From Phenylobacterium sp. (GTDB taxonomy: Bacteria > Pseudomonadota > Alphaproteobacteria > Caulobacterales > Caulobacteraceae): a stretch of DNA of 9,777 bases. This document shows, piece by piece, positions 1 to 9,777 of this stretch. The stretch lies in contig JAQGIJ010000282.1 of assembly GCA_028291285.1 (NCBI GenBank), positions 1-9,777 of the forward strand, in the 5' to 3' direction. Below the pieces are notes generated by a model. That model saw nothing but the letters and a program-made list of their open reading frames with translations. It made no database searches and was not told where the DNA came from. Numbering within the stretch: the stretch's first letter is position 1; each line of letters starts with the position of its first letter. The position numbers and the translations under genes are program-made.

Positions 1-2043
1 CCCTCGCTGACGGCGGGCGACGCCCTGGCCCTGATGCGGCGGCTGGCGGTGCGGCTGGGCGTCGACCCGGCCTGCGCCCTGCCCGCGCGCGAGGACCCGC
101 TGGCGCACATCAAGAGCGAGGCCGACCTGCCGGCCAACGTCGAGCTGACCGACGACCGGCTCGACGGCGCGGAATCGCGCGCGACCCTGCGCCAGGCCAT
201 GGAGGGCGGCCTGTCCAAGCCGATCGGCCACGTCCTGCCGCTGCGCCGCGCCTTCAGCAAGGCCGAGGGCGGGGGCTGGGTCTCCGAGGCCTGGGTGTTC
301 AAGCGCGGGCGGCTCTACCTGATCCCCGGGGACTCGCCGGTGGGCCTGCGCCTGCCGCTGTCGGGCCTGCCGGTGCTGAAGCCCAAGGAATACCCCCACA
401 TCACCCCCGTCGACCCCTACGAGGCGCGCGGCCCGCTGCCCAGCTTCGACGAGGTCTATGCGGCGCAAAAGTTCGGCAAGGCCGAAGCCGCCGCGCCGCG
501 CAAGCCGCCCCACGTGCGCACGGCGCTGTCGATCCAGCCGCGCGACGGCTGGCTCTACATCTTCATGCCCCCGGTCGCCCGCCTGGAGGACTATCTGGAG
601 CTGGTGGCGCATCTTGAGGCCGCCAGCGAAGGGCTGCCGGTCCGGTTCGAGGGCTACGCCCCGCCCGACGACGCCCGCCTGGCGGTGCTCAAGGTCACGC
701 CCGACCCCGGCGTCATCGAGGTCAATGTCCAGCCGGCCGCCGACTGGCGCGAGGCGGTGGCCATCACCACCGGCGTCTATGACGACGCCCGGGCCTGCCG
801 GCTGGGCGCCGACAAGTTCATGATCGACGGCCGCCACACCGGCACCGGCGGCGGCGCCCACGTGGTGGTCGGCGGGGCCAGCCCCGCGGACTCGCCGTTC
901 CTGCGGCGGCCCGACGTGCTGAAGAGCCTGCTGCTCTACTGGCAGCGCCACCCCTCGCTCTCCTACCTGTTCTCCGGCCTCTTCGTCGGCCCGACCAGCC
1001 AGGCGCCGCGCATCGACGAGGCGCGCCACGACACGCTCTACGAGCTCGACCTGGCGCTCGCCATGATCCCGCCGCCCGGCAAAGGCAAAGGCAGGGGCAA
1101 GGGCAAGGCGCCCGCGCCATGGCTGGTCGACCGGCTGCTGCGCAACCTGCTGGCCGATGTCACCGGCAACACGCACCGCACCGAGATCTGCATCGACAAG
1201 CTCTATTCGCCGGAGGGGCCCACCGGCCGCCTGGGCCTTCTGGAGTTCCGCGGCTTCGAGATGCCGCCGGACGCCCGGATGAGCCTGGCGCAGCAGCTGC
1301 TGCTCCGGGCGCTGATCGCCTGGTTCTGGCGCGAGCCGCAGTCCGGGCGCCTGGTGCGCTGGGGCACGGCCCTGCACGACCGTTTCATGCTGCCGCACTT
1401 CGTCTGGCGCGACTTCCTCGACGTGCTGGGCGAGCTCGGCCGGGCCGGCTACGCCTTGCAGCCGGAGTGGTACGAGGCGCAGCGGCAGTTCCGCTTCCCG
1501 GTGCACGGAAGCGTCCAGTACGGATCGGTGTCGCTGGAGCTGCGCCACGCGCTCGAGCCCTGGCATGTCATGGGCGAGCAGAGCACTGCCGGCGGCACGG
1601 TGCGGTTCGTGGACTCCTCGGTCGAGCGGCTGCAGGTGCTCGTCGAGGGATTCAATCCGGAGCGCTACGTCATCGCCTGCAACGGTCGCGCCCTGCCGAT
1701 GACCGCCTCCGGCGCGTCCATGGAGGCCGTTGCGGGCGTTCGCTACAAGGCCTGGGCCCTGCCCAGCGGACTGCATCCGACCCTTCCGGTGAACGCCCCG
1801 CTCACCTTCGACGTGGTCGACCGCGGCCTGCAGCGCTCGATCGGCGGCTGCGTCTATCACGTGGTCCATCCCGGCGGCCGCAGCTATGATACCTTTCCGG
1901 TCAATTCCTACGAGGCGCAGGCGCGCCGCAAGGCGAGGTTCCAGGAGCACGGCCATACGCCGGGGCCGATGGGGCCGCCGGCTCCCGAGCCCAGCGACGA
2001 GTTTCCGATGACCCTCGATCTCAGGAGGCCGCGTGTCGGTTGA
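1..2043 (+). CDS. DUF2126-family putative amidoligase (circularly permuted GS-like), C-terminal part; 5' end outside window
   Basis: The reading frame is open from base 1, so the gene begins upstream; the first in-frame ATG (34) lies inside conserved family sequence and is not the true start. About 680 residues are visible. The family (COG4196/DUF2126) is usually about 1,100 residues with an N-terminal transglutaminase-like domain, which would be off-window. Recognisable stretches are a Gly-rich [12 protein letters not shown] segment (about 841-876), [16 protein letters not shown] (about 1165-1212), [13 protein letters not shown] (1231-1269), [11 protein letters not shown] and [13 protein letters not shown] near the C-terminus. 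The family is predicted to be a circularly permuted glutamine-synthetase-like ligase making amide bonds with ATP; the Gly-rich/His segment and the LEFRGFE segment are plausible equivalents of GS active-site motifs (inference). An unusual Lys/Gly run interrupts it at 1081-1107. It overlaps the next gene by 11 bp. Family call is firm; the reaction and substrate are not known. Confidence 0.9.
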   Translation, partial: PSLTAGDALALMRRLAVRLGVDPACALPAREDPLAHIKSEADLPANVELTDDRLDGAESRATLRQAMEGGLSKPIGHVLPLRRAFSKAEGGGWVSEAWVFKRGRLYLIPGDSPVGLRLPLSGLPVLKPKEYPHITPVDPYEARGPLPSFDEVYAAQKFGKAEAAAPRKPPHVRTALSIQPRDGWLYIFMPPVARLEDYLELVAHLEAASEGLPVRFEGYAPPDDARLAVLKVTPDPGVIEVNVQPAADWREAVAITTGVYDDARACRLGADKFMIDGRHTGTGGGAHVVVGGASPADSPFLRRPDVLKSLLLYWQRHPSLSYLFSGLFVGPTSQAPRIDEARHDTLYELDLALAMIPPPGKGKGRGKGKAPAPWLVDRLLRNLLADVTGNTHRTEICIDKLYSPEGPTGRLGLLEFRGFEMPPDARMSLAQQLLLRALIAWFWREPQSGRLVRWGTALHDRFMLPHFVWRDFLDVLGELGRAGYALQPEWYEAQRQFRFPVHGSVQYGSVSLELRHALEPWHVMGEQSTAGGTVRFVDSSVERLQVLVEGFNPERYVIACNGRALPMTASGASMEAVAGVRYKAWALPSGLHPTLPVNAPLTFDVVDRGLQRSIGGCVYHVVHPGGRSYDTFPVNSYEAQARRKARFQEHGHTPGPMGPPAPEPSDEFPMTLDLRRPRVG
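2023..2028 (+). promoter_or_regulatory. Strong Shine-Dalgarno for the ATP-grasp/alpha-E gene
   Basis: AGGAGG lies four bases before the GTG at 2033, inside the last codons of the upstream amidoligase gene. It decides the GTG start and implies that this gene is translated by its own initiation event as well as by coupling across the 11-bp overlap. Confidence 0.8.
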
Positions 2044-4561
2044 GGCGACAGTCCCGCAGCCCGTCAAGGCGGACCTGGAGCCCTCCGCGGCCCGGCGGCT
2101 GTCCGGCTGGCTGCGCGGCTACCGTCCGCTGCAAGGCATCCCCGACGAGCTGATCGACGCCATGGGACGGCCGCGCGACCAGTGGCTGAGCTTCCTGGGC
2201 GAGCTGGCGGAATACCGCGACGACGAGTTCAAGGCCCGGTTCGACCTGGCCACGCGGCACATCCGCGACACCGGCGTGTCCTACCGGATCTACGGCGAGG
2301 AGGTCGAGCGCAGCTGGCCGCTGGGGTCGCTGCCCCTGATCCTCGACAAGGGCGAGTGGGCGCAGATCGCCGAGGGGGTGGAGCAGCGGGCGCGGCTGAT
2401 GGAGGCGCTGCTGCGCGACATCTACGGCGAGGCGCGGCTGCTGGCGGACGGCGCCCTGCCGGCCGCCGCCCTTACCGGCAGCGTTGATTTCGTGCGGGCG
2501 ATGCGCGGCGTCCGGCCGGTCGGCGGCAACTATCTGCAGCTCTACGCAGCCGACCTCGGGCGCGGCCCGGACGGGCGCTGGTGGGTGCTGGACGACCGCA
2601 CCCAGGCGCCTTCGGGGGCAGGCTATTCGCTCGAGAACCGGCTGGTCCTCTCGCGAGCCTATCCGAACCTCTACAACGCGATGAACGTCCAGCGGCTGGC
2701 GCCCTTCTTCGACGCCTTCCGCAAGGGACTGGCCGCCGCCGCCGACCGCAGCGATCCGCGCATCTGCCTGCTGACGCCGGGCCCCTACAGCGAGACCTAT
2801 TTCGAGCAGGCGCACCTCGCCCGCTACCTCGGCTTCCTGCTCGTGGAGGGCGACGACCTCGTCGCGCGGGCCGGCCGCGTCTATGTGCGCACCATCGCGG
2901 GCCTGAAGCGCGCCGACGTGATCCTGCGTCGCGTCGACGCCGACTTCATGGACCCGCTCGAGCTCAACAGCAGCTCGCACCTCGGCACGCCGGGGCTGCT
3001 CGAGGCGATCCGGGCCGGCGGCGTGGCGGTGCTCAACATGCCCGGCTCCGGCGTGCTGGAATCCAAGGCCCTCCTCGGCTTCCTGCCCAGGCTCTGCCGC
3101 CGCATCCTCGGCGAAGACCTGAAGATGCCCAACGTGGCCACCTGGTGGTGCGGCCAGTCGCGCGAGCGGGAGAGGGTGGAGCGGCACCTCGACGAACTGG
3201 CCCTGGCGCCGGCCTTCAACGTCACCGACGCGCCGCTGGCGCGACCGCGCATGGTCGGCGACATGGCGCCGGATGAGCGCGAGGCGGTGCTGGCGCGGTT
3301 CCGCGACCGGCCGGGCGACTTCGTCGGCCAGGAGGTGGTGCGGCTTTCGACCATGCCGGTGCTGCGCGAGGGTCGGCTGGAGCCGGCGCCCTTCGTGCTG
3401 CGCGTCTACGCCGCCTGGACCCCGCAGGGCTGGCAGATCATGCCCGGCGGCTTCTGCCGGACCTCCGAGCGTATGGACATGCGCGCAATCTCCATGGGCG
3501 AGGACGCGCGCACCGCCGACGTCTGGGTGATCGACGACAAGCCGGTCGACAAGATGACCCTGCTGGCGAGCAAGGACGACGTGAAGGTGCGCCGGATCAT
3601 GGGCAACCTGCCCAGCCGCGCCGCAGACAACCTGTTCTGGCTGGGGCGCTATCTGGAGCGGGCGGAGGCGACGCTCAGGCTGGTGCGAAGCCTGTGCACC
3701 AGCCTGATGGACCCGGAGTCCGCCATCCACGGCAGCGGCGACACCCTGGTCGGCCTGCAGCAGCTGCTGATCGACTGGGGCGCGCTGGACGAGGAGGCGC
3801 TGGGCGGCCGCGCGCTCGACGCCGCCCGCGACGCCCTGCACGACCAGAAGGCCTACGGCTCGGTGATCTACCTGGTGCGCGGCGCGCGGCGCACCGCCTC
3901 CAGCATGCGCGAGCGCCTCTCGGCCGACTTCTGGGCGCAGCTCACCAACCTGGAGGAGCAGCTCATCGCCGGCGCGCAGAACCCGCTCTCCGAGGCCGAG
4001 GCGCTGCAGCAGGTGGAGAGCGCCCTGCAGATCCTCGCCGCCCTGGCCGGCCTGGCCCAGGAGAACATGAACCGGGTGGCCGGCTGGCGCTTCCTGGACA
4101 TGGGCCGGCGGCTGGAGCGGGGGATCAACACCTGCCGCCTGGCCCGCACCTTCGCGACCGAGACGGCCACCACGGACGACCTCGACCTGCTGCTGGACCT
4201 GGCCGACAGCCAGATCACCTACCGGGCGCGTTACCTGGTCGGCCTGGCGCTCACGCCGGTGCGCGACATGATCATGCTGGATCCTTTCAACACCCGCTCG
4301 CTGGCCTTTCAGGTGGCGGCGCTCAAGACCCATCTGTCGGTCCTGCCCGCCCTGCAGGACGACGGCATGATCGAGCAACCTTTGAAGCTCCTGCTGCCGC
4401 TCGCCACCGAGGTCGAGACGACGGACGCCGCGCAGCTGACGATCCAGAAGATGCAGGCCGCCGAGCACGTCCTGCTGCGGCTGTCCGGGGCCATCGCCGA
4501 CCGGTTCTTCCAGCAGGGGGCGAGCGCGGCGCCGACGCTCAAGCTCGCCGGGCTGGCGTGA
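2033..4561 (+). CDS. Circularly permuted ATP-grasp ligase fused to alpha-E (DUF403) domain
   Basis: 842 residues from a GTG start supported by AGGAGG. Residues about 60-500 match the circularly permuted ATP-grasp type 2 family (COG2308, DUF404/407): DPLELN from D307, GSGVLESK at 338-345 and MPGGFCR from M470 are typical conserved blocks. Residues about 523-838 are the alpha-E domain (COG2307, DUF403), starting with the characteristic [20 protein letters not shown] and including [12 protein letters not shown] from D750; it is all-helical with no signal peptide or membrane segment, so the protein should be cytoplasmic. The ATP-grasp part is expected to activate a carboxylate as acyl phosphate and join it to an amine; the alpha-E domain has no known activity and may be a scaffold or partner-binding module. 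In many genomes the two parts are separate adjacent genes; here they are one chain. It lies between a GS-like amidoligase and a transglutaminase-like peptidase, overlapping both genes. The substrate is unknown. Confidence 0.93.
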   Translation: MSVEATVPQPVKADLEPSAARRLSGWLRGYRPLQGIPDELIDAMGRPRDQWLSFLGELAEYRDDEFKARFDLATRHIRDTGVSYRIYGEEVERSWPLGSLPLILDKGEWAQIAEGVEQRARLMEALLRDIYGEARLLADGALPAAALTGSVDFVRAMRGVRPVGGNYLQLYAADLGRGPDGRWWVLDDRTQAPSGAGYSLENRLVLSRAYPNLYNAMNVQRLAPFFDAFRKGLAAAADRSDPRICLLTPGPYSETYFEQAHLARYLGFLLVEGDDLVARAGRVYVRTIAGLKRADVILRRVDADFMDPLELNSSSHLGTPGLLEAIRAGGVAVLNMPGSGVLESKALLGFLPRLCRRILGEDLKMPNVATWWCGQSRERERVERHLDELALAPAFNVTDAPLARPRMVGDMAPDEREAVLARFRDRPGDFVGQEVVRLSTMPVLREGRLEPAPFVLRVYAAWTPQGWQIMPGGFCRTSERMDMRAISMGEDARTADVWVIDDKPVDKMTLLASKDDVKVRRIMGNLPSRAADNLFWLGRYLERAEATLRLVRSLCTSLMDPESAIHGSGDTLVGLQQLLIDWGALDEEALGGRALDAARDALHDQKAYGSVIYLVRGARRTASSMRERLSADFWAQLTNLEEQLIAGAQNPLSEAEALQQVESALQILAALAGLAQENMNRVAGWRFLDMGRRLERGINTCRLARTFATETATTDDLDLLLDLADSQITYRARYLVGLALTPVRDMIMLDPFNTRSLAFQVAALKTHLSVLPALQDDGMIEQPLKLLLPLATEVETTDAAQLTIQKMQAAEHVLLRLSGAIADRFFQQGASAAPTLKLAGLA

Positions 4562-5478
4562 TCTATACGCTGCGCCATCGCACGACCTATCACTACGAGG
4601 ACGCGGTGTCCTTCGCCCAGTGCGTGCTGAGGCTGACGCCGCGCTCCTCGCCCACCCAGACGGTGCTGCGCAGCGCCATCACCGTCCTGCCGACTCCCGC
4701 CAAGACCCAGGCCGGGGAGGGCCCCTTCGGCGAGCGCACCCTGCGGGTGCTGATCGACGAGCCCCACGAGGTGCTGATGATCGAGAGTCACGGGCGGGTG
4801 GATCTGCACGTGCCGCCGACCGGCGACCCCGCCGACAGCGAACCCTGGGAGAGCGTGCGCCGCGAGAGCTTCGCCGACACCGACCTCGGCCCCGACGGAC
4901 CCGCCGCCTACCTTTATCCGACGCGCCGGACCCCAAACACCGCGGTGATCACCGACTATGCGCGCGAGAGCTTTGCGCCGGGGCGGCCGATCGTCGAAGC
5001 GGCCGCCGAGCTGATGCGGCGAATGCGCCATGAGTTCGTCTACGATCCTGAGGCCACCACCGTCTCGACCCCGGCGCCGGAGGCCTTCGCGCGCCGCCAT
5101 GGGGTGTGCCAGGACTTCGCCCACATCATGATCGCGGGCCTGCGCGGGCTGGGGCTGCCGGCGGCCTATGTCAGCGGCTATCTGCGGACCATTCCGCCGG
5201 CGGGCGAGCCGCGCCTGGAGGGCGCCGACGCCACCCATGCCTGGGTCTCCGTCTGGTGCGGCGAGGCGCGGGGCTGGATCGGCTTCGATCCCACCAACGC
5301 GGTCTTCGCGGAGAACGACCACATCGTCCTGGCGGTCGGCCGCGACTATGGCGATGTCGCCCCCATCGACGGGATCATCCTGGCGCCCGGCGTGCAGACC
5401 CTGGATGTCGAGGTCGACGTGATTCCGGAAGGCGAGACCCTGCCGCCGACGCTCGCAGCGGCGATCGCTGCGGACTGA
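4558..5478 (+). CDS. Transglutaminase-like cysteine peptidase (COG1305)
   Basis: 306 residues from the GTG at 4558, which overlaps the preceding stop codon as GTGA; the start gives [13 protein letters not shown], the usual N-terminus of this family, although the frame is open further upstream. Residues about 1-85 form the bacterial transglutaminase-like N-terminal beta domain, and about 150-255 the papain-fold transglutaminase core. The triad is visible: C184 in GVCQDFAH, H227 in THAWVSV and D244 in GFDPTN. The NDHIVLAVGRDYGDVAPIDG block after the core is typical. No signal peptide or membrane helix is seen, so it is probably cytoplasmic. Such proteins may hydrolyse or transfer amide or isopeptide bonds. 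Beside two ATP-dependent ligases, processing or reversing the product they make is a natural guess (inference). No good Shine-Dalgarno precedes it, so translation is probably coupled to the upstream gene. Confidence 0.93.
   Translation: MIYTLRHRTTYHYEDAVSFAQCVLRLTPRSSPTQTVLRSAITVLPTPAKTQAGEGPFGERTLRVLIDEPHEVLMIESHGRVDLHVPPTGDPADSEPWESVRRESFADTDLGPDGPAAYLYPTRRTPNTAVITDYARESFAPGRPIVEAAAELMRRMRHEFVYDPEATTVSTPAPEAFARRHGVCQDFAHIMIAGLRGLGLPAAYVSGYLRTIPPAGEPRLEGADATHAWVSVWCGEARGWIGFDPTNAVFAENDHIVLAVGRDYGDVAPIDGIILAPGVQTLDVEVDVIPEGETLPPTLAAAIAAD
5454..5472 (+). terminator. Possible 3' hairpin at the end of the amidoligase operon
   Basis: CGCAGCG-GCGAT-CGCTGCG is a perfect 7-bp inverted repeat with a 5-base loop, ending three bases before the stop codon of the transglutaminase-like gene. 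It has no following T-run, so it is not a classical intrinsic terminator. It could be a transcript-end stabiliser or part of a factor-assisted terminator, or simply a chance result of GC-rich coding sequence. Confidence 0.3.
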
Positions 5479-5526
5479 ACGGCGCCGCCATCCTTCAGCC
5501 CCACCGCTCCGCGCTGATCCGCCCGT

Positions 5527-5554
5527 TTGCGCACATCGGGCCGTGGTGTAGAAG
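5527..5554 (+). promoter_or_regulatory. Candidate housekeeping promoter for bamD
   Basis: In the 125-bp gap before bamD, TTGCGC (5527-5532) and TAGAAG (5549-5554) are separated by 16 bases. They partly resemble the alphaproteobacterial/Caulobacter housekeeping pattern (TTG-containing -35, TANAW core at -10). The leader to the proposed start would be about 45 bases. The match is weak, but the break between the operon and bamD makes a promoter here likely. Confidence 0.35.
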
Positions 5555-5603
5555 CACTCGCACGCACGTGGGGGCGCGCGTTGGTCCTTACTCTGAGGTG
5601 AAG

Positions 5604-6491
5604 GTGTCCTTGCTTCGCAATTCGTGGGCTCGCCGGGCGCTGGTCGCCGGCTCATGCGCTCTCGCGCTCGCCGGATGCGCCGGCCACAAGAAGAAGCCGC
5701 AGCTCGCCTATGAGGAGCGCCCGGTGGAACTGCTCTATTCGGCCGGCGCCGCCCGGCTGGACCGCCGCCAGTGGGGCCAGGCCGTCGACTACTTCCAGGA
5801 GGTCGAGCGCCAGCACCCCTATTCGGAGTGGGCCCGCCGCGCGATCCTGATGCAGGCCTTCGCCCACTATGAGGCCAACAGCTACGTCGAGGCGGTCGCC
5901 GACGCCGACCGATTCCTGCAGCTCTATCCGGGCAATCCCTCGGCCGCCTACGCCCACTACCTCAAGGCCATCTGCTACTTCGAGCAGATCGCCGACGTCG
6001 GCCGCGACCAGGCCGCCACCGGCCAGGCGCTCGAAAACCTGCGCGACGTAGCCCAGCGCTATCCCAACACCGAATACGCCTCCGACGCCCGGCTGAAGAT
6101 CGACATGGTCAACGACCAGCTGGCCGGCAAGGAGATGACCATCGGGCGCTACTACCTGCGCCAGGGCGACACCCTGGCGGCCATCGGCCGCTTCCGCGCC
6201 GTGGTCGACCGCTACCAGACGACCAGCCACACGCCCGAGGGGCTCTACCGCCTGGTCGAATCCTATCTGACCCTCGGGCTGATCGAGGAGGCCAAGCGCA
6301 ACGGCGCGGTGCTGGGCTACAACTACCCGGGCGATCCCTGGTACGCCGACGCCTACAGGTTGCTCACCTCCAAGGGCTACCGGCCCTCGGTGGAGCCGAC
6401 CTCGCACGGCCGGCGCGGGATCCTGCACATTCCCTTCGTCCACCGGAAATCGAACATCGCCCCGCCGGCCGCGCCGCCCAGCGCCAGCTGA
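5604..6491 (+). CDS. bamD: Outer membrane protein assembly factor BamD (ComL family lipoprotein)
   Basis: BamD is the essential lipoprotein partner of BamA in the complex that folds beta-barrel proteins into the outer membrane. The chosen GTG start (5604) gives 295 residues; GAGGTGA at 5595-5601 is a good ribosome site just ahead, though GTG at 5598 and TTG at 5610 are alternatives. Residues 1-24 are a lipoprotein signal peptide (RNSWARR basic region, then a hydrophobic stretch) with lipobox LAGC, lipidated Cys at residue 25 and Ala at +2, consistent with outer-membrane sorting. The mature part shows TPR-like helical pairs: ELLYSAGAARLDRRQWGQA, HYLKAICYFEQIADVGRDQ, ENLRDVAQRYPNTEYASDA and GRYYLRQGDTLAAIGRF are highly typical of BamD. 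The C-terminal tail is Pro/Ala-rich. The size is somewhat longer than in E. coli (about 245), as usual for alphaproteobacteria. It is separated by gaps of about 125 bp on each side, so it may be its own transcription unit. Confidence 0.96.
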   Translation: MSLLRNSWARRALVAGSCALALAGCAGHKKKPQLAYEERPVELLYSAGAARLDRRQWGQAVDYFQEVERQHPYSEWARRAILMQAFAHYEANSYVEAVADADRFLQLYPGNPSAAYAHYLKAICYFEQIADVGRDQAATGQALENLRDVAQRYPNTEYASDARLKIDMVNDQLAGKEMTIGRYYLRQGDTLAAIGRFRAVVDRYQTTSHTPEGLYRLVESYLTLGLIEEAKRNGAVLGYNYPGDPWYADAYRLLTSKGYRPSVEPTSHGRRGILHIPFVHRKSNIAPPAAPPSAS

Positions 6492-6536
6492 GCGGCGGCG
6501 CCGCCGGCCTTGCGCCCCAGGCTTGCCTAGTTGGGC

Positions 6537-6551
6537 GAACGAGAACAAAAC
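6537..6551 (+). promoter_or_regulatory. Candidate LexA (SOS) box upstream of recN
   Basis: GAACGAGAACAAAAC reads, on the opposite strand, as GTTT-N7-GTTC, one mismatch from the alphaproteobacterial LexA operator GTTC-N7-GTTC. It lies 65 bp before the recN ATG in the only gap between bamD and recN. recN is an SOS gene in many bacteria, which supports the reading. A clear -10 element was not resolved nearby. Confidence 0.45.
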
Positions 6552-6597
6552 GGGACTGACCCGCGGCGATCGCGCACTTTCAAAGCCGCCTGATTCC

Positions 6598-6605
6598 AGG
6601 TGATC
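6598..6605 (+). promoter_or_regulatory. Ribosome binding site of recN
   Basis: AGGTGATC matches the extended anti-Shine-Dalgarno complement and lies 10 bases before the ATG at 6616, supporting that start over the out-of-frame GTG at 6600. Confidence 0.6.
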
Positions 6606-6615
6606 CTGCTTCTCG

Positions 6616-9777
<3,162 letters not shown>

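Noticed and set aside
2021..4468. An 815-codon open frame on the minus strand opposite the ATP-grasp/alpha-E gene
   Set aside because: Long antisense frames are expected in GC-rich genes because stop codons are rare. Its translation is low-complexity (His/Gln/Arg/Val-rich) with no recognisable family, while the + strand has clear conserved domains.
3694..4557. Upstream extension of the transglutaminase-like gene
   Set aside because: The frame is open back to 3694, but that part overlaps the alpha-E coding sequence and translates to Arg/Pro/Gly-rich noise; homologous sequence starts at the GTG at 4558.
5106..5603. Upstream extension of bamD
   Set aside because: The frame is open, but the lipoprotein signal peptide must start close to the lipobox, and a ribosome site sits just before 5604.
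6493..6506. GC-rich palindrome CGGCGGCGCCGCCG just after the bamD stop, considered as a terminator
   Set aside because: It has no loop and no T-run; folding would need several central bases unpaired, leaving a very short stem.
5461..6573. Two copies of GCGATCGC (5461-5468 and 6566-6573), like the cyanobacterial HIP1 palindrome
   Set aside because: Two copies of a GC-rich palindrome in about 10 kb of GC-rich DNA is not notable, and the organism is not cyanobacterial.

Overview
The window is a GC-rich (around 70% by eye), densely coding bacterial segment with every supported gene on the + strand. Codon use, the gene order bamD-recN-ligA and the protein sequences point to an alphaproteobacterium, most likely Caulobacterales (Caulobacter, Phenylobacterium or Brevundimonas relatives). 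The genus cannot be fixed from the sequence alone.

Region 1 (1-5478) is a tightly packed three-gene operon whose 5' end lies outside the window. It encodes the C-terminal two thirds of a DUF2126-family protein (circularly permuted glutamine-synthetase-like putative amidoligase), a fusion of a circularly permuted ATP-grasp domain with an alpha-E (DUF403) domain, and a transglutaminase-like cysteine peptidase with an intact Cys-His-Asp triad. The genes overlap by 11 bp and 4 bp. Comparative genomics has proposed this enzyme set as a peptide synthesis or protein-tagging system in which two ATP-dependent ligases build or attach an amide-linked peptide and a papain-fold enzyme trims or transfers it. 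The substrate is still unknown. This is the most interesting content of the window.

Region 2 (5479-6491) is a short intergenic stretch with a weak candidate promoter, followed by bamD, the outer-membrane assembly lipoprotein with a clear lipobox and TPR-type helices.

Region 3 (6492-9777) has a 124-bp gap with a candidate LexA (SOS) operator and a GANTC site, then recN (an SMC-like DNA repair ATPase). It is followed, with an 8-bp overlap, by ligA (NAD-dependent DNA ligase), which runs off the right edge. recN and ligA form a DNA repair/replication pair. bamD-recN-ligA is ordinary alphaproteobacterial chromosomal core, and the amidoligase operon sits immediately upstream of it. No RNA genes, mobile elements or CRISPR arrays were seen.
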